Shown piece after piece: positions 1 through 10,114 of a stretch of 64,000 bases of DNA. The position numbers and the translations under genes were made by a program. The notes beneath the pieces are model-generated. The model ran no database searches, was not told the origin of the DNA, and saw nothing but the letters and a program-made list of their open reading frames with translations. The stretch spans positions 1,127,501-1,191,500 of the forward strand of contig NZ_CP029639.1 of NCBI RefSeq assembly GCF_003268635.1, given 5' to 3'. This DNA comes from Paenibacillus sp. DCT19. Lineage in GTDB: Bacteria > Bacillota > Bacilli > Paenibacillales > Paenibacillaceae. Each line of letters opens with the position of its first letter. The stretch's first letter is position 1.

Positions 1-700
1 ACATCGCTCGGAATCCGCTCTCTTGTAGGAATTCACCCTCCACAATCCAGTCCCGATTGGCATGTAGCTCTGCTTCGGCAAGAGCTTTCTGGTATCCACG
101 CATACGATCATGGGATAACGTAATTTCTGGCGGGCCACTCACGAATCCAATCCGCGTATGCCCTTGTGCAATGAGATGCTGCGTTGCATCATAAGCAGTT
201 TGCACATTGTCATTATCCACCATGGGTGCGTTTGGGTGAGCTTCACTACGACCGATCAGGACAAAAGGAAACTCTTCCTCTTCAAGAAATGAAATGATCG
301 GATCATCTCGCTTCGAACCTAGCAGCAGAATGCCATCTACTCTTCGGCCGTGCACAAGCCGGGATATGGCATGAAGTTCGTCATCGGATGATGTTTCAGT
401 TGTTAGCAGCAATTCATAATTGTTGCGTGTGGCGAGTGAAATAATACCTCGTAGCAATTCCCCAAAAAAGTAGTTCTGGAACAACTCCTCTGCAGGGCGC
501 GGAAGCATAATCCCAAGGGTTTGCGTCGTTTTGGACACAAGGCTTTTCGCCATAATGTTGGGATGATAGTTGAGTTCTTTCATAATTTGCTTTACTTTGA
601 GAGACGTCTCGGCGCTAATTCTGGGATGGTTGGAAATCACCCGTGACACTGTAGAAGGGGAGACACCCGCCAATTTGGCTATATCCTTGATCGTAATCAT
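1..700 (-). CDS. LacI/GalR-family transcriptional regulator, 3' end outside the window
   Basis: Reading the minus strand from the ATG at 698-700 gives MITIKDIAKLAGVSPSTVSR, the classic LacI helix-turn-helix start, followed by a hinge helix and a periplasmic-binding-protein-like sensor domain. About 233 codons are in the window and the frame is still open at base 1, so the C-terminus is missing. It is divergent from the malEFG genes, and two LacI-type palindromes lie between them, so it is probably the maltose/maltodextrin regulator (MalR-like). That role is inferred from context. The family and the start are clear. Confidence 0.93.
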   Translation of the reverse strand, partial: MITIKDIAKLAGVSPSTVSRVISNHPRISAETSLKVKQIMKELNYHPNIMAKSLVSKTTQTLGIMLPRPAEELFQNYFFGELLRGIISLATRNNYELLLTTETSSDDELHAISRLVHGRRVDGILLLGSKRDDPIISFLEEEEFPFVLIGRSEAHPNAPMVDNDNVQTAYDATQHLIAQGHTRIGFVSGPPEITLSHDRMRGYQKALAEAELHANRDWIVEGEFLQESGFRAM

Positions 701-891
701 GTAATAAATCCCCTCTGAACAATCATTTCAACTTTCCCCTATGGTAATGCAAAGGATACGAGAAATCAATTATTACCTACCTGATACAGAATACGAAGGA
801 AGTAAAATAAAGGAAGAATGAGTTAGAAGAAGGGAATAGAGAATTACTTCCGCAAAATGAGAGAAAATGGTTAAAATTGAAGCGATATGGC

Positions 892-911
892 TTGTGCAAA
901 CGTTTGTACAA
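892..911. promoter_or_regulatory. Palindromic LacI-type operator, copy 1
   Basis: A near-perfect palindrome with core CAAACGTTTG (897-906) inside TTGTGCAAACGTTTGTACAA. It overlaps the -35 box of the likely malE promoter. The same core recurs at 1034-1043. The central CG and the spacing fit LacI/GalR-family sites, so it is the best candidate target of the divergent regulator. Confidence 0.75.
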
Positions 912-933
912 AGAAAGTATCGTATTGTATGAT
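904..933 (+). promoter_or_regulatory. Likely sigma-A promoter of malEFG
   Basis: TTGTAC (904-909) and TATGAT (928-933) are separated by 18 bp and lie about 210 bp ahead of malE. The -35 box sits in the right half of the first operator, so a bound regulator would block it. The long leader contains a second operator. Confidence 0.45.
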
Positions 934-943
934 GTGAGTGTTA

Positions 944-957
944 TTGTAGCGCTTACA
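944..957 (-). promoter_or_regulatory. cre-like site (CcpA)
   Basis: On the minus strand this reads TGTAAGCGCTACAA, two mismatches from the CcpA consensus TGWNANCGNTNWCA. A related TGTAAGCGCTA site precedes the CGTase gene. Location just downstream of the malE promoter fits catabolite repression. The match is imperfect. Confidence 0.4.
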
Positions 958-1030
958 TCTCTGGTTTTACATACTTCCGAGCACATTTATCCCTACTTAT
1001 CGAACCAAAATGTGATTCTGTCTTTTATTT

Positions 1031-1048
1031 GAGCAAACGTTTGTACAA
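1031..1048. promoter_or_regulatory. Palindromic LacI-type operator, copy 2
   Basis: GAGCAAACGTTTGTACAA repeats the core CAAACGTTTG and the right-hand flank of the first operator, 137 bp further downstream. Two equal sites so spaced are typical of repression by looping or roadblock with tetrameric or paired LacI-type dimers. The mechanism here is inferred. Confidence 0.7.
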
Positions 1049-1144
1049 AAAAGAACAAGGATCACAGTACCTGACATCTTACGTTGATCAAAGGGTGAAG
1101 AGCGCAATTTCGTTGAACCAAACAGAGGGAAGGGGACATTTTAC

Positions 1145-2430
1145 ATGAGAAAATGGCAAGGGGCAACAATGTCTGTCGTAATGGCTTTCACACTGGCCGC
1201 ATGCTCGGCAGGAGGGGGAACTACATCTCCAACAATAGCAGGCGAGAATCCGGAAGAAGCTGTACAACTGACAGCCGAGAATCTTCAACCAGAGGAAGGA
1301 GCAACCTTGGTCATCTGGGAGGACAAAAATCAAAGCAGCTTCATTGAGCAGAGAGTGCAAAAGTTCGAAGAGAAGTACGGTGTAACCGTCAAAATGGAGG
1401 AATTGCCTCCAACGGATCAGGTGACGAAATTAACGACAGATGGACCGGCAGGGCTGGCAGCAGACGTGGTCGTGTTTCCACATGACAAAATTGGTAGCGC
1501 TTCAGAAGCGGGACTGATCTTGCCAAATGACATTTTTGAAGCAGAAACCGTAGCGAATACAAGTGAGAATGCCCTCAAGGCGGTGACGTTCAAGGATATC
1601 TTGTACGGATATCCGTACAGCGTTGAGACATATGCCCTCTTTTATAACAAAGCATTATACCCGGAAGCTCCACAAAACTTCGATGAGATTATCAGCTTCG
1701 CCCAAACCTTCAATGATACCAAGTCCAATCAATACGCATTGATGTGGGAACTGCAGCAGTTCTATTACAATTATGCGTTTCTGGCATCGCAGGGCGGATA
1801 TATCTTCGGTGATAACGGGATGGATAGCGGAGATCTTGGTTTGAATAATGAAGGCGCTCAGAAGGGTGGGCAGTTCCTGCAGACACTGAAGTCTGAAGTG
1901 TTGCCACTCAAGATGGGTGATGTGAACTACGATATCAAAAAAGGATTGTTCTCCAGCGGCAAGCTGGCGATGGATATTAACGGGCCGTGGACCATTGCGG
2001 ATTACCGCAATGCGGGAATCGACTTCGGTGTTGCTCCACTTCCAGCGATCGATGGCAAACCGATGACATCTTTCTCAGGGGTCAAAGCTTATTACGTAAA
2101 TGCATTCACGCAATATCCGAATGCCTCCAAGTTGCTGGCTGCGTTCCTCTCGAATGAAGAGGCTCAGATGGAGAACTTTGAACTGAATGGTACACTTCCT
2201 GCGAACAAGAATGTCGCAGCGAACCCGAAGGTTCAGGAAGATCCGATCAACAATGCGTTCCTGGAGCAATTCAACAACTCCACCCCAATGCCTTCGCTTC
2301 CTGCTATGGACAGCGTCTGGGGCCGATCACATCAGCCATTACGGATATCTGGGATACGGGCAAGGATGTCAAAGCATCGCTGGACAATGCCGTGAAGCAG
2401 ATCCAGGAGAGCCTTGCAACCGTGCAGTAG
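1145..2430 (+). CDS. malE: Maltose/maltodextrin ABC transporter substrate-binding lipoprotein, with apparent frameshift near the 3' end
   Basis: This is an extracellular solute-binding protein anchored by a lipobox (LAAC, Cys at residue 20) after a short signal peptide. The body matches the MalE fold family, with motifs such as FYNKALYPEAP and AMDINGPWTIADYR. The literal frame stops at 2395 with a C-terminus unlike the family. Adding one G to the run at 2319-2322 restores VWGPITSAITDIWDTG and the usual helical end (DNAVKQIQESL), stopping at 2428-2430. This is either a real -1 mutation that replaces the last 35 or so residues or a sequencing error in a G run. It is the first gene of malEFG. 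Confidence 0.9.
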
Positions 2431-2486
2431 GAACGAACGACGACACGAAGATATGCTTAAGAACAAGCTGAAGAAGTGAAACTAAA

Positions 2487-2590
2487 AGCTTTCTGAAAGA
2501 AAACTTGCTTCGGAAGCGCCTACATGACTTTTCCCCATATGTTCCCATTTAGAAAAGGAATTGAAAAAATCTGGGATAACAAGGTCGGAG
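2487..2590 (+). repeat. Palindromic intergenic repeat family, degenerate copy
   Basis: This stretch shares an ordered set of blocks with 16396-16502 and with the complement of 42838-43000: AAAGCTTTCTGAAA, CGGAAGCG, TTCCC...AAGGAAT, and AAAAAATCTGGGATAAC. The inner part can fold back on itself. It lies between malE and malF and covers the in-frame ATG at 2561, which is one reason to reject that ATG as the malF start. Confidence 0.6.
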
Positions 2591-2602
2591 AGGAGAGAGC
2601 GA

Positions 2603-3958
2603 ATGCAACAGCAGCATGTCCCGGTGCCTGTAGGCCCCGGAAGGGAGAAGCAGCACCGGATGACAGCGGCCATATGTTCCATCATATTGCAAGGTCTGGG
2701 GCAGTTATATAATCGGCAATGGATCAAAGGAATTGTACTACTGTTGCTGGAGGGAGTAGGGCTTGCGTACCTGCTTCCTCGCCTGTCCCATGCGGTATGG
2801 GGAATATGGACACTGGGAGAAAATACACAGCGTTTTGTCAAAGTGAATGGTTCCACCGTGCTTCAAAAAGGAGACCATTCCATCTTTTTATTGCTGGATG
2901 GAATTATCGTATTGCTGGTATTTTTTGTGTTTATTCTGATCTACATTTTGAATATCCGGGATGCATACATGACCGGGCTTGCTAGAGAAGAAGGCAAGCA
3001 AATACGAAGTGCAGGAGCCACCATCCGCAACATGATGGATCGAAACTTCCCATATCTGTTCCTGTCCATTCCGGCACTGGGGATACTCTTTTTCACGATT
3101 ATGCCAATCTTGTTCACGGTCACCATCGCGTTTACGAACTATTCGGCACCGGATCATATTCCGCCGGCTAAATTGGTAGACTGGGTTGGTTTCAAGACAT
3201 TTACGGATCTCATCCAGCTTAAGTCATGGAGTCAGACGTTCTATGGTGTCCTCACCTGGACGGTGATCTGGGCCATTCTAGCTACGGTCACTACCTATTT
3301 CGGTGGTGTGCTCGTGGCGCTATTAATTGAACAGCGGGGCATACGCTTTAAGAAGCTGTGGCGTACGATTTTCATCCTGCCTTACGCCATCCCGCAGATT
3401 ATTTCCCTGTTATTGATGCGCAATCTGTTTAACGGTCAGTTTGGGCCGATTAATACGTATATGAGAGCTTTTGGGCTAGAGGGATTACCTTGGCTGACCG
3501 ATCCGTTCTGGGCAAAGGTTACAGTCATTGTCGTCAATATGTGGATCGGTATCCCGGTTAGCATGGTGCTGATTCTAGGCGTATTGACAGCCATTCCACG
3601 TGATCTGTATGAGGCTGCTGAAGTGGACGGTGCTTCTGCATTCCAGAAATTCCGAATCATTACGATGCCGTTCATTTTATTTGCGACTACACCGGTGCTC
3701 ATTATGCAGTTCGCTGGTAACTTCAACAATTTTAATGTCATCTTCCTGCTGACTAACGGCAATCCGCTACGTGGGGATTATCAGTATGCTGGCGCAACGG
3801 ATCTGCTCGTAACCTGGCTCTACAAGCTCACGCTGGATAACAATAAGTTCAACATGGCTTCTGCGGTAGGTATTATTATCTTCCTGATTATCGCTTCATT
3901 CTCCATCTGGAATTTCCGCCGCTCCAAGTCATTCAAGGAGGAGGACATGATTCAATGA
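2603..3958 (+). CDS. malF: Maltose/maltodextrin ABC transporter permease MalF-type
   Basis: This is an inner-membrane permease of the MalF type with about eight hydrophobic segments and an N-terminal pair of helices before the transport core. The conserved cytoplasmic EAA loop is visible as EAAEVDGASAFQKF, the site that docks on the ATPase. The start chosen is ATG 2603, because GGAGAGGAGAG lies just upstream. The longer in-frame start at 2561 lies in a dispersed repeat and has no binding site. No ATPase gene is adjacent, so a shared MsmX/MalK-type ATPase elsewhere is likely. Its last bases overlap malG (ATGA). Confidence 0.92.
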   Translation: MQQQHVPVPVGPGREKQHRMTAAICSIILQGLGQLYNRQWIKGIVLLLLEGVGLAYLLPRLSHAVWGIWTLGENTQRFVKVNGSTVLQKGDHSIFLLLDGIIVLLVFFVFILIYILNIRDAYMTGLAREEGKQIRSAGATIRNMMDRNFPYLFLSIPALGILFFTIMPILFTVTIAFTNYSAPDHIPPAKLVDWVGFKTFTDLIQLKSWSQTFYGVLTWTVIWAILATVTTYFGGVLVALLIEQRGIRFKKLWRTIFILPYAIPQIISLLLMRNLFNGQFGPINTYMRAFGLEGLPWLTDPFWAKVTVIVVNMWIGIPVSMVLILGVLTAIPRDLYEAAEVDGASAFQKFRIITMPFILFATTPVLIMQFAGNFNNFNVIFLLTNGNPLRGDYQYAGATDLLVTWLYKLTLDNNKFNMASAVGIIIFLIIASFSIWNFRRSKSFKEEDMIQ

Positions 3959-4791
3959 AGACACGCAATAATCCGGTGCGCCTGGCTGTGAGTTACCTGC
4001 TATTACTGATCATTGCCGTCGTCTCCATCTATCCGGTGCTCTGGATCTTTCTCTCTTCCCTAAGACCGGGTGCGGCATTGTTTAGTGAGCGTCTGTGGCC
4101 AGAAGCCTTCACGCTATCCCATTATGGTGAACTGTTTAACAATCCATCCTTTATGTATGGCCGCTGGTATATGAATACGCTGAAAATTGCCTTTTTCACG
4201 ATGATCTTCTCGACACTCATGGTGACATTGGGGATGTATGCCTTGTCGCGTTTCCGTTTCCGTGGGCGCAAAGCAATACTTTCCACCATGCTGATTCTTG
4301 GCATGTTTCCAAGTTTCATGAGCATGATTGCGATTTATATCATTTTGCTGCAAATCAAATTGCTCGATACCCATACTGCGCTTATTCTGGTCTATTCTTC
4401 AGGAGCAGTACTTGGGGGATTCATCGTCAAAGGATTCTTCGACACCGTTCCGCGCAGCCTGGATGAAGCGGCTCGTATCGATGGTGCAAGCCACTTGCGG
4501 GTATTCACCAGCATCATTTTGCCATTATCCAAACCGATGTTGACCTATGTGGCTTTAACCAGCTTCACAGGGGCGTGGATGGACTTTATTTTTGCCCGTC
4601 TGGTACTGCGTACGAAGGAGAATTGGACACTTGCGGTAGGAATGTGGGATCTGGTCAACCGTTATCAGGACAGTAACTTTACAATGTTCGCCGCAGGAGC
4701 GGTACTAATCGCCATTCCGATTACGCTGTTGTTCGTTTTCCTACAGCGCTTCCTTGTTCAAGGTCTCACATCGGGGGCTTCCAAAGGGTAA
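3955..4791 (+). CDS. malG: Maltose/maltodextrin ABC transporter permease MalG-type
   Basis: A 278-residue permease with six hydrophobic segments and the EAA loop DEAARIDGASHLRVF near the C-terminal third, as in MalG. It overlaps malF by four bases (ATGA), indicating translational coupling in the same operon. The ending in a short basic tail is usual for the family. It pairs with MalF to form the channel for maltodextrins delivered by the MalE lipoprotein. Confidence 0.93.
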   Translation: MKTRNNPVRLAVSYLLLLIIAVVSIYPVLWIFLSSLRPGAALFSERLWPEAFTLSHYGELFNNPSFMYGRWYMNTLKIAFFTMIFSTLMVTLGMYALSRFRFRGRKAILSTMLILGMFPSFMSMIAIYIILLQIKLLDTHTALILVYSSGAVLGGFIVKGFFDTVPRSLDEAARIDGASHLRVFTSIILPLSKPMLTYVALTSFTGAWMDFIFARLVLRTKENWTLAVGMWDLVNRYQDSNFTMFAAGAVLIAIPITLLFVFLQRFLVQGLTSGASKG

Positions 4792-4957
4792 CTGTGCTCT
4801 GTGCATTATTTCGTCCGCGATCTTGTCGTAGATTAAATATATGAAGTGATAAAACACGTGGCAGTTCAAGCGGTGGTTAAGTATTAAGTGGCGGTTAAGT
4901 AGCCATCGCATATCGATCAAGTAGCACATGAAGTAAAACATAAATAATACACGCCAA

Positions 4958-5020
4958 GCAGGCACTTCCCGTGATTTTATGTCTAAAGTTGACTGACATC
5001 ATTACGGAAGTGCCTTCTGC
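4958..5020. terminator. Inverted repeat downstream of malG
   Basis: GGCACTTCC (4961-4969) pairs with GGAAGTGCC (5006-5014), with further pairing outside. The loop is about 36 bases. The T tract is weak, so termination is only possible. It lies between the convergent malG and CGTase genes. Confidence 0.4.
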
Positions 5021-5075
5021 TTCAATATGAGTTTACGAGTCTCTACCCCCAAACTAATCAACCCGTACCATGTAT

Positions 5076-5114
5076 AAACCCGGAGTCTACGCTGCCTCAG
5101 CGTACTCCGGGTTT
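5076..5114. terminator. Bidirectional terminator between malG and CGTase genes
   Basis: A near-perfect hairpin, AACCCGGAGT-C-TACGCTG / CAGCGTACTCCGGGTT, sits 30 bases past the CGTase stop and about 290 bases past malG. It has A/T-rich flanks on both sides and converging genes around it, so it can serve both. Confidence 0.7.
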
Positions 5115-5146
5115 CGTGATGGGTTTATTTTCAATCAATTATCGTG

Positions 5147-7303
5147 TTATTGCCAGTTCACTGTAACCGTAGCTGTTCCGCTTGTCGGGGTAGTAAAGGT
5201 ATGGTTGGAACCGCTTTCCCACGTAACCGTGGAGCCGTTCTTTTTGAAGAACTTGAACTCTAGCGGTGTACCGGCTGGAACACTAACGTCATAGTACCAG
5301 GTTGGATATGCATGAATGACCTGATTGAACGCTGGGCCAATTGCGGTGGAGCCTGTGGACCAACTTCCTAACTCAGCCACGTTTCCAGTCAGATAGATGT
5401 TCTCGCCGAGTGAAGTGGTGGCGTTATTGATGACAAACCGGACAGAAACCTGATCTCCGCTAAGAACCGTAAAATCGTTATACGCATTGCTACTGACTCC
5501 GCCTGCTGTTACTTTCACTGCGTAAGTTCCCGCTGCGACGGCTGGAATCTTGACTTTGATCTGTGTATCTTCCCAAGAGGTGATGGCTGCACCTGTTACT
5601 GCTGTAGTTCCAAAGTGTACTGTGCCTTTGGAAGCACCGAATCCTCGACCATCAATCGTGACTTCATTTCCCGCTTTGCCCATGGTTGGACCTACATTAC
5701 CAATGGTTGGAGTGGTCTCATTTGCTGTATACTGCCAAACGGCTGTAGCGCCTGCTGCAAGATTGAAGGACGTGATGTTTCCTCCATTAGAGGAAATCTG
5801 ACTGCCATTAAGTGCGCCACCAAGCACGTCCGTATATGTACCCGTAGGAAGCGAGGTGGTTAGACCTGAGATGGATGCAGACGCAGAGGTACTACGATTG
5901 ATTGCAACGACAGCCACACTTTTGCCGAATTTGCGCTCATAGATGTAGACGTCGTTGTTGATCCAGCGTTGCTGCGTTGAACCATAGGCAATTGCCGGAT
6001 TGGACTTACGTAATGGAGCCAGTTTGCTGATGACATTGAACGCCGTAGATGTTTTGGAGAAGGAAGGCATCTTACCACGGTTATCTGGATCACCATTCCC
6101 GGTCATATATTGCTCTGTTCCATAGTAGATGGCAGGTACACCGCGCGAGGTTAATGTAAATGCCAAAGCTTGCTCCAGACGGCGATTGTTTACTGCATTG
6201 GTTTTGAAACGATCCATGTCGTGATTATCGATAAAAGTAACCTGATCATGGATGTGATCGTAATCCGCTCCAGTGCTGCTAATCATGGAATCTAGTGCGT
6301 ACATCGTGGCCGTATTGTCACGGAAGACATTCCGAACCTCTTGATTGAAGCGGAAGTCCAGCAGACTCATACCGGATTTATTCGCAAAATCATTATTATC
6401 TGCATCTGAAGCAGATGATCCCAGGAACCACTCGCCAAAGGTAAACACAGGCTGATGTGTATAGATCGAAGACATCCAATTCTTTTGCCAGCCCATTGGC
6501 ATATGCTTCACGGCATCTACACGAATTCCGTCAATGCCCATATCCAGCCACTGCTTGATTGCATCCTTGAAATACGTATCAATTGTACCGTTATTGTGGT
6601 TCAGGTCAGCCAGGTCGTAGAGGTTTTTATAAATGCCGTTCTCCAGTGTGGAGAAGTCAGAGCCGCCATTGTGATGGAAATACTGGTTGGTATCATTGGT
6701 GTACCCGCCTACAAGGTTGCCATTATCATACAACCTGCCATTCTCAGCAAATGAAGTATCGGTTTCCATGGCGGGAGAGGTATGGTTAGGAGCGAAGTCG
6801 ATGATGATCTTAATGTCTTTGGCATGAGCCGTGTCGACCAGGTTTTTGAAATCAGTCATCGTGCCAAAGGCTGGGTTCGTTTTCTTGAAGTCGCGCGCCC
6901 AATAGCCATGGTAGGCTGTGTTGTTGACACCCGAATAGTTGATGAGGGAGTAGATATTTTCAACAGGTTGAGAGATCCAGAGCGCGGTTATGCCTAGATC
7001 GGTAAAGTAGTTATCATTAATTTTGTCAATTAGACCCTGCCAGTCACCACCACAGTACAATTTAAGATTGCTACAACTTGCGTCATAAGCTCCTCCTGTT
7101 GGATTGTTGGCGGGGTTGCCGTCAGAGAAGCGGTCTGTGAACACCTGATAGATGACATCTGTACTGAAATTCTGCTTATTGGTTACGGCAGTATCAGGAT
7201 CTGCGAAAACAGACGCTGTGGTTAGAAAAGGGAAGGCGCTTCCCGCCATCAAGCCGAGTGCCAGTGTGGCACTGAGCATGACTCGCTTGGTTAATTTGAA
7301 CAT
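5147..7303 (-). CDS. cgt: Cyclomaltodextrin glucanotransferase (CGTase), secreted
   Basis: This is a 718-residue secreted GH13 enzyme that turns starch into cyclodextrins. A signal peptide ends near residue 34 (VFA-DPDTA). The A/B catalytic domains show [14 protein letters not shown] (nucleophile D263), FTFGEW (acid/base E291) and FIDNHDMD (D362). The aromatic Y229 in KNLYDLAD corresponds to the central ring residue that steers cyclisation. An all-beta C domain, a TIG/IPT D domain (about residues 525-605) and a starch-binding CBM20 E domain follow, giving the full ABCDE layout. The gene has a good binding site (GAAGGGTGG) and a cre-like site upstream, so glucose repression is likely. Confidence 0.95.
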   Translation of the reverse strand: MFKLTKRVMLSATLALGLMAGSAFPFLTTASVFADPDTAVTNKQNFSTDVIYQVFTDRFSDGNPANNPTGGAYDASCSNLKLYCGGDWQGLIDKINDNYFTDLGITALWISQPVENIYSLINYSGVNNTAYHGYWARDFKKTNPAFGTMTDFKNLVDTAHAKDIKIIIDFAPNHTSPAMETDTSFAENGRLYDNGNLVGGYTNDTNQYFHHNGGSDFSTLENGIYKNLYDLADLNHNNGTIDTYFKDAIKQWLDMGIDGIRVDAVKHMPMGWQKNWMSSIYTHQPVFTFGEWFLGSSASDADNNDFANKSGMSLLDFRFNQEVRNVFRDNTATMYALDSMISSTGADYDHIHDQVTFIDNHDMDRFKTNAVNNRRLEQALAFTLTSRGVPAIYYGTEQYMTGNGDPDNRGKMPSFSKTSTAFNVISKLAPLRKSNPAIAYGSTQQRWINNDVYIYERKFGKSVAVVAINRSTSASASISGLTTSLPTGTYTDVLGGALNGSQISSNGGNITSFNLAAGATAVWQYTANETTPTIGNVGPTMGKAGNEVTIDGRGFGASKGTVHFGTTAVTGAAITSWEDTQIKVKIPAVAAGTYAVKVTAGGVSSNAYNDFTVLSGDQVSVRFVINNATTSLGENIYLTGNVAELGSWSTGSTAIGPAFNQVIHAYPTWYYDVSVPAGTPLEFKFFKKNGSTVTWESGSNHTFTTPTSGTATVTVNWQ

Positions 7304-7351
7304 GGTAATCCACCCTTCATCATGTAGTTTGGATATCGTTCTAACTTACCG

Positions 7352-7365
7352 TAATAGCGCTTACA
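7352..7365 (-). promoter_or_regulatory. cre-like site upstream of CGTase gene
   Basis: Reads TGTAAGCGCTATTA on the gene strand, one mismatch from TGWNANCGNTNWCA, about 50 bases before the start codon. CcpA control of amylases and CGTases through such sites is well known. Binding here is inferred. Confidence 0.6.
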
Positions 7366-7417
7366 AATAATGAATCTCTCAATTTTATGGAGCACATCGC
7401 CTCCCTTATGGCATGCC

Positions 7418-7457
7418 AACAACCCCGGCATCTCCTGCTGGAGTTACCGGGGTTGTT
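7418..7457. terminator. Hairpin downstream of neopullulanase gene
   Basis: AACAACCCCGG (7418-7428) pairs perfectly with CCGGGGTTGTT (7447-7457) across an 18-base loop. It lies 115 bases past the neopullulanase stop and before the CGTase promoter, so it probably separates the two minus-strand units. No strong T tract follows on either strand. Confidence 0.5.
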
Positions 7458-7571
7458 CTAAACCATATTGGTTCAAAAGCATAGCCCTCGAGTTATCTTC
7501 ACAACGTTATAATAATTAAATATTGGTTTAGTTGTCAATATATAATTTAAAAGCATTTATTTTCTAGTAAT

Positions 7572-9332
7572 CTATTGTTTCATATTCTTCAACTGTAATA
7601 GTCGGAATCCGAAAGCTTCAATCTGGAGCTTATTCGTCTGATCCGTTTGAAATGAATCTTTGTTGAATACATCATGCCAGGTTCCCGCTACAGAAAGCGT
7701 GAGATCGAGCGAGCGGGATTGATCACCAGCGTTGAGTATAAGCACGAAATATTCCCCTGTGTGCGGATCATGTCGTTCGATAACTAGGCAAGGATCGCCA
7801 GCACTGGCATGGAGCATGTTGAGATTAGCGCTGCGAAGTGCAGGATGTTGTTTGCGTAAATGAATGATTGTTGTGAAGAAACTAAGAAGATCCTTGTTTT
7901 GTTTGTCTTCGTCCCATTCCATGCATTTACGGCAGCCAGGATCGTAGCCACCTTCGAGCCCAACCTCATCTCCATAATAGATGCAAGGTACGCCAGGATA
8001 GGTGAAGAGCAGGAGCAGGGCGAGCTTCATTTTGCGTACATCCCCCTTACATTCGGTCAGTAGTCGCGGCGTATCATGGCTATCTAACAGGTTAAATGAA
8101 ACCTCAGTAACCGATTGAGGATAAGCAATAAGCAGTTTACCGATCTCGTCAGCGAACCCTAGGCCATCCAGCTTACCGTGTACAGCATAATCGAGCACAG
8201 AGTTAGTAAACGGGTAGTTCATCACCGCGTCAAACTGGTCACCCTGAAGCCACATGATGGAATCATGCCAGATTTCACCCAATAGGTAGGCATCGGGGTT
8301 AATGCTTTTGACGGTTTGTCGGAATTCACGCCAAAATTGATGATCCACCTCATTAGCCACATCAAGTCGCCAGCCATCTATGCCGATGTCCTGAATCCAG
8401 TAACGTGCCACTTCCAGCAGATAGGATTTCACCTCAGGATGCTCTGTATTTAACTTAGGCATCAAGGGTTCGAAGGCAAAGGTATCATACGTTGGTATGC
8501 CATCCTCGATCCGTGCCGGCCAATCCCGAACGTGGAACCAATCAGCATAGGGGGATAATGCACCATTTTCAAGGATATCGGCAAAAGGGAAAAACTCTCG
8601 GCCTGAGTGGTTAAATACCGCATCTAGAATCACTCGTATCCCACGCTTATGACAGGCATCCACCAGTTCTTTCAGTTTCTCATTCGTGCCGAAATGAGGA
8701 TCTACCTTGAGATAGTTGCCAGTGTTGTATTTATGGTTCGTCGTTGCCTGGAACAATGGACAGAAATAGATTGCGTTAATGCCGAGGTTAACCAGATGGT
8801 CGAGGTGGTTGATAATGCCCTGCAAGTCACCTCCGAAAAAATTAACTGGCGTAGGCTCACCGCCCCACGGCTCCGCATTGGCTGGACTGATGGAGGGATC
8901 GCCATTAGCGTAACGTTCAGGGAATATTTGATAAAAAACAGCTTCTTTTACCCAAGCAGGAGCTTCAAAAATATCTGCCGGATTCATAAATGGGAAATCG
9001 AAGAACTCCAACGAATTTTCCGGCAGTGCTGTCTCGAATCTGCGTTCGGTCATCCACACACATTGATCATCCTTCTCTAACCGGAAACCGTAACGTAACC
9101 GGCGATAAGGTGGCTGTACCTCAACTTCCCAATAATCGAACAAGGCATCGCTGGTGAACAGATGCATGGGGAGAGTTTCCATCGTTCGATCCCACGCATA
9201 CTTATCCCCGATAATGGCATAGGCGGCGTCTACATCTCCGCGCTTGGATCTCAGCCGAAGATGCATTGTAGAGCGGTCATAAGCGTACGACCAATTTAAT
9301 TTGGGACGATGGTAAATAGCTTCGAGTAGCAT
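7572..9332 (-). CDS. Neopullulanase/cyclomaltodextrinase-type GH13 alpha-glycosidase, cytoplasmic
   Basis: This GH13_20-type enzyme has an N-terminal starch-binding-like domain (about residues 1-120) before the catalytic barrel, with no signal peptide. The catalytic motifs are DAVFNHSG, GWRLDVANE (nucleophile Asp), LLGEIW (acid/base Glu) and LLDSHDTPR. Members hydrolyse cyclodextrins, pullulan or maltodextrins inside the cell, which suits import of CGTase products by the malEFG system. I chose the ATG at 9330-9332 (586 residues) because AAGGAG lies eight bases upstream. The GTG at 9341 overlaps that site. Exact substrate preference cannot be read from sequence. Confidence 0.9.
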   Translation of the reverse strand: MLLEAIYHRPKLNWSYAYDRSTMHLRLRSKRGDVDAAYAIIGDKYAWDRTMETLPMHLFTSDALFDYWEVEVQPPYRRLRYGFRLEKDDQCVWMTERRFETALPENSLEFFDFPFMNPADIFEAPAWVKEAVFYQIFPERYANGDPSISPANAEPWGGEPTPVNFFGGDLQGIINHLDHLVNLGINAIYFCPLFQATTNHKYNTGNYLKVDPHFGTNEKLKELVDACHKRGIRVILDAVFNHSGREFFPFADILENGALSPYADWFHVRDWPARIEDGIPTYDTFAFEPLMPKLNTEHPEVKSYLLEVARYWIQDIGIDGWRLDVANEVDHQFWREFRQTVKSINPDAYLLGEIWHDSIMWLQGDQFDAVMNYPFTNSVLDYAVHGKLDGLGFADEIGKLLIAYPQSVTEVSFNLLDSHDTPRLLTECKGDVRKMKLALLLLFTYPGVPCIYYGDEVGLEGGYDPGCRKCMEWDEDKQNKDLLSFFTTIIHLRKQHPALRSANLNMLHASAGDPCLVIERHDPHTGEYFVLILNAGDQSRSLDLTLSVAGTWHDVFNKDSFQTDQTNKLQIEAFGFRLLQLKNMKQ

Positions 9333-9380
9333 TGAAGTCACTCCTTATGGATAAAAGTTATAGAACCCGGCTATAAACGC

Positions 9381-9420
9381 AAAAAAGGCACAACCCCCAA
9401 TGTTCACGAGGTTGTACCTT
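9381..9420 (-). terminator. Rho-independent terminator of the 9.5-10.1 kb gene
   Basis: On the minus strand AAGGTACAACC pairs with GGGTTGTGCCTT and is followed at once by six T. It lies about 115 bases past the stop at 9536 and ahead of the neopullulanase gene. Confidence 0.8.
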
Positions 9421-9535
9421 ACGGCAGCATAGCCTTTTGATTATAGCGTTATTATACGAACTAAATCTGCAAAAGAAAACACTTTTTTTTACTTTTATCT
9501 CACTTTTTTGATTTTTCCGTAATGAGCACTACAGC

Positions 9536-10114
9536 TTATAGATCATAACCAAGCTTAGCTGCATATTTAACCAGCTCATTGTTGGACTGCTCAATCAGTT
9601 TAGCACCTTGAGCGAGTTTAGCGTTACCTTGTTTCAGCAACGTGCTGTTCACTTTAGTTTTGGATACCGACTTCTTGAACAACTGGTACGCTTCAAGCTG
9701 TGTGTAGCTTCCTTTGACCAGTTTGGCATGAATTTTTTGTAATTCAGCATTTTGTGGTTTTACTAGTTTTAGCTTAGATACATATTTGGTGTAGTTAGGG
9801 ATTGCGGTATTGGTCAATTTCAGAAACACAGATTTGCGATTAGCAGAAGTGATAATAGTACCGCCACTTACCGCGTTGAACGCTTTTTCTTCATATACTG
9901 CCGCTTCTGTCAATTTATCAATGTAGTCCAGAAAATCGATCTCTTCGTCCGTTGGTAACGGCTCGTCTTGGGATGTATCGTAACCATATTCACTGTCTTC
10001 TGAGTAGGCAGGTGTTGTATCCTCAGCTGCAGCAGCATAAGAACCAGCAGGTAGGAATACGCCTCCAAGCAAAGCAAAACTCATAATCAATGATAATATC
10101 CAAGATTTCTTCAT
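9536..10114 (-). CDS. Secreted protein of unknown function
   Basis: A 192-residue protein with a signal peptide (basic MKKSW start, hydrophobic core, likely cut after SYAAAA). A short acidic Tyr/Asp/Glu-rich stretch (about residues 32-60) follows, then a helical, lysine-rich region rich in Ala, Leu and Asn that could form a coiled bundle. I do not recognise the family. It stands alone between two terminators, with GGGGGTT upstream of the ATG. A cell-envelope or matrix role is possible but not shown. Confidence 0.75.
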   Translation of the reverse strand: MKKSWILSLIMSFALLGGVFLPAGSYAAAAEDTTPAYSEDSEYGYDTSQDEPLPTDEEIDFLDYIDKLTEAAVYEEKAFNAVSGGTIITSANRKSVFLKLTNTAIPNYTKYVSKLKLVKPQNAELQKIHAKLVKGSYTQLEAYQLFKKSVSKTKVNSTLLKQGNAKLAQGAKLIEQSNNELVKYAAKLGYDL

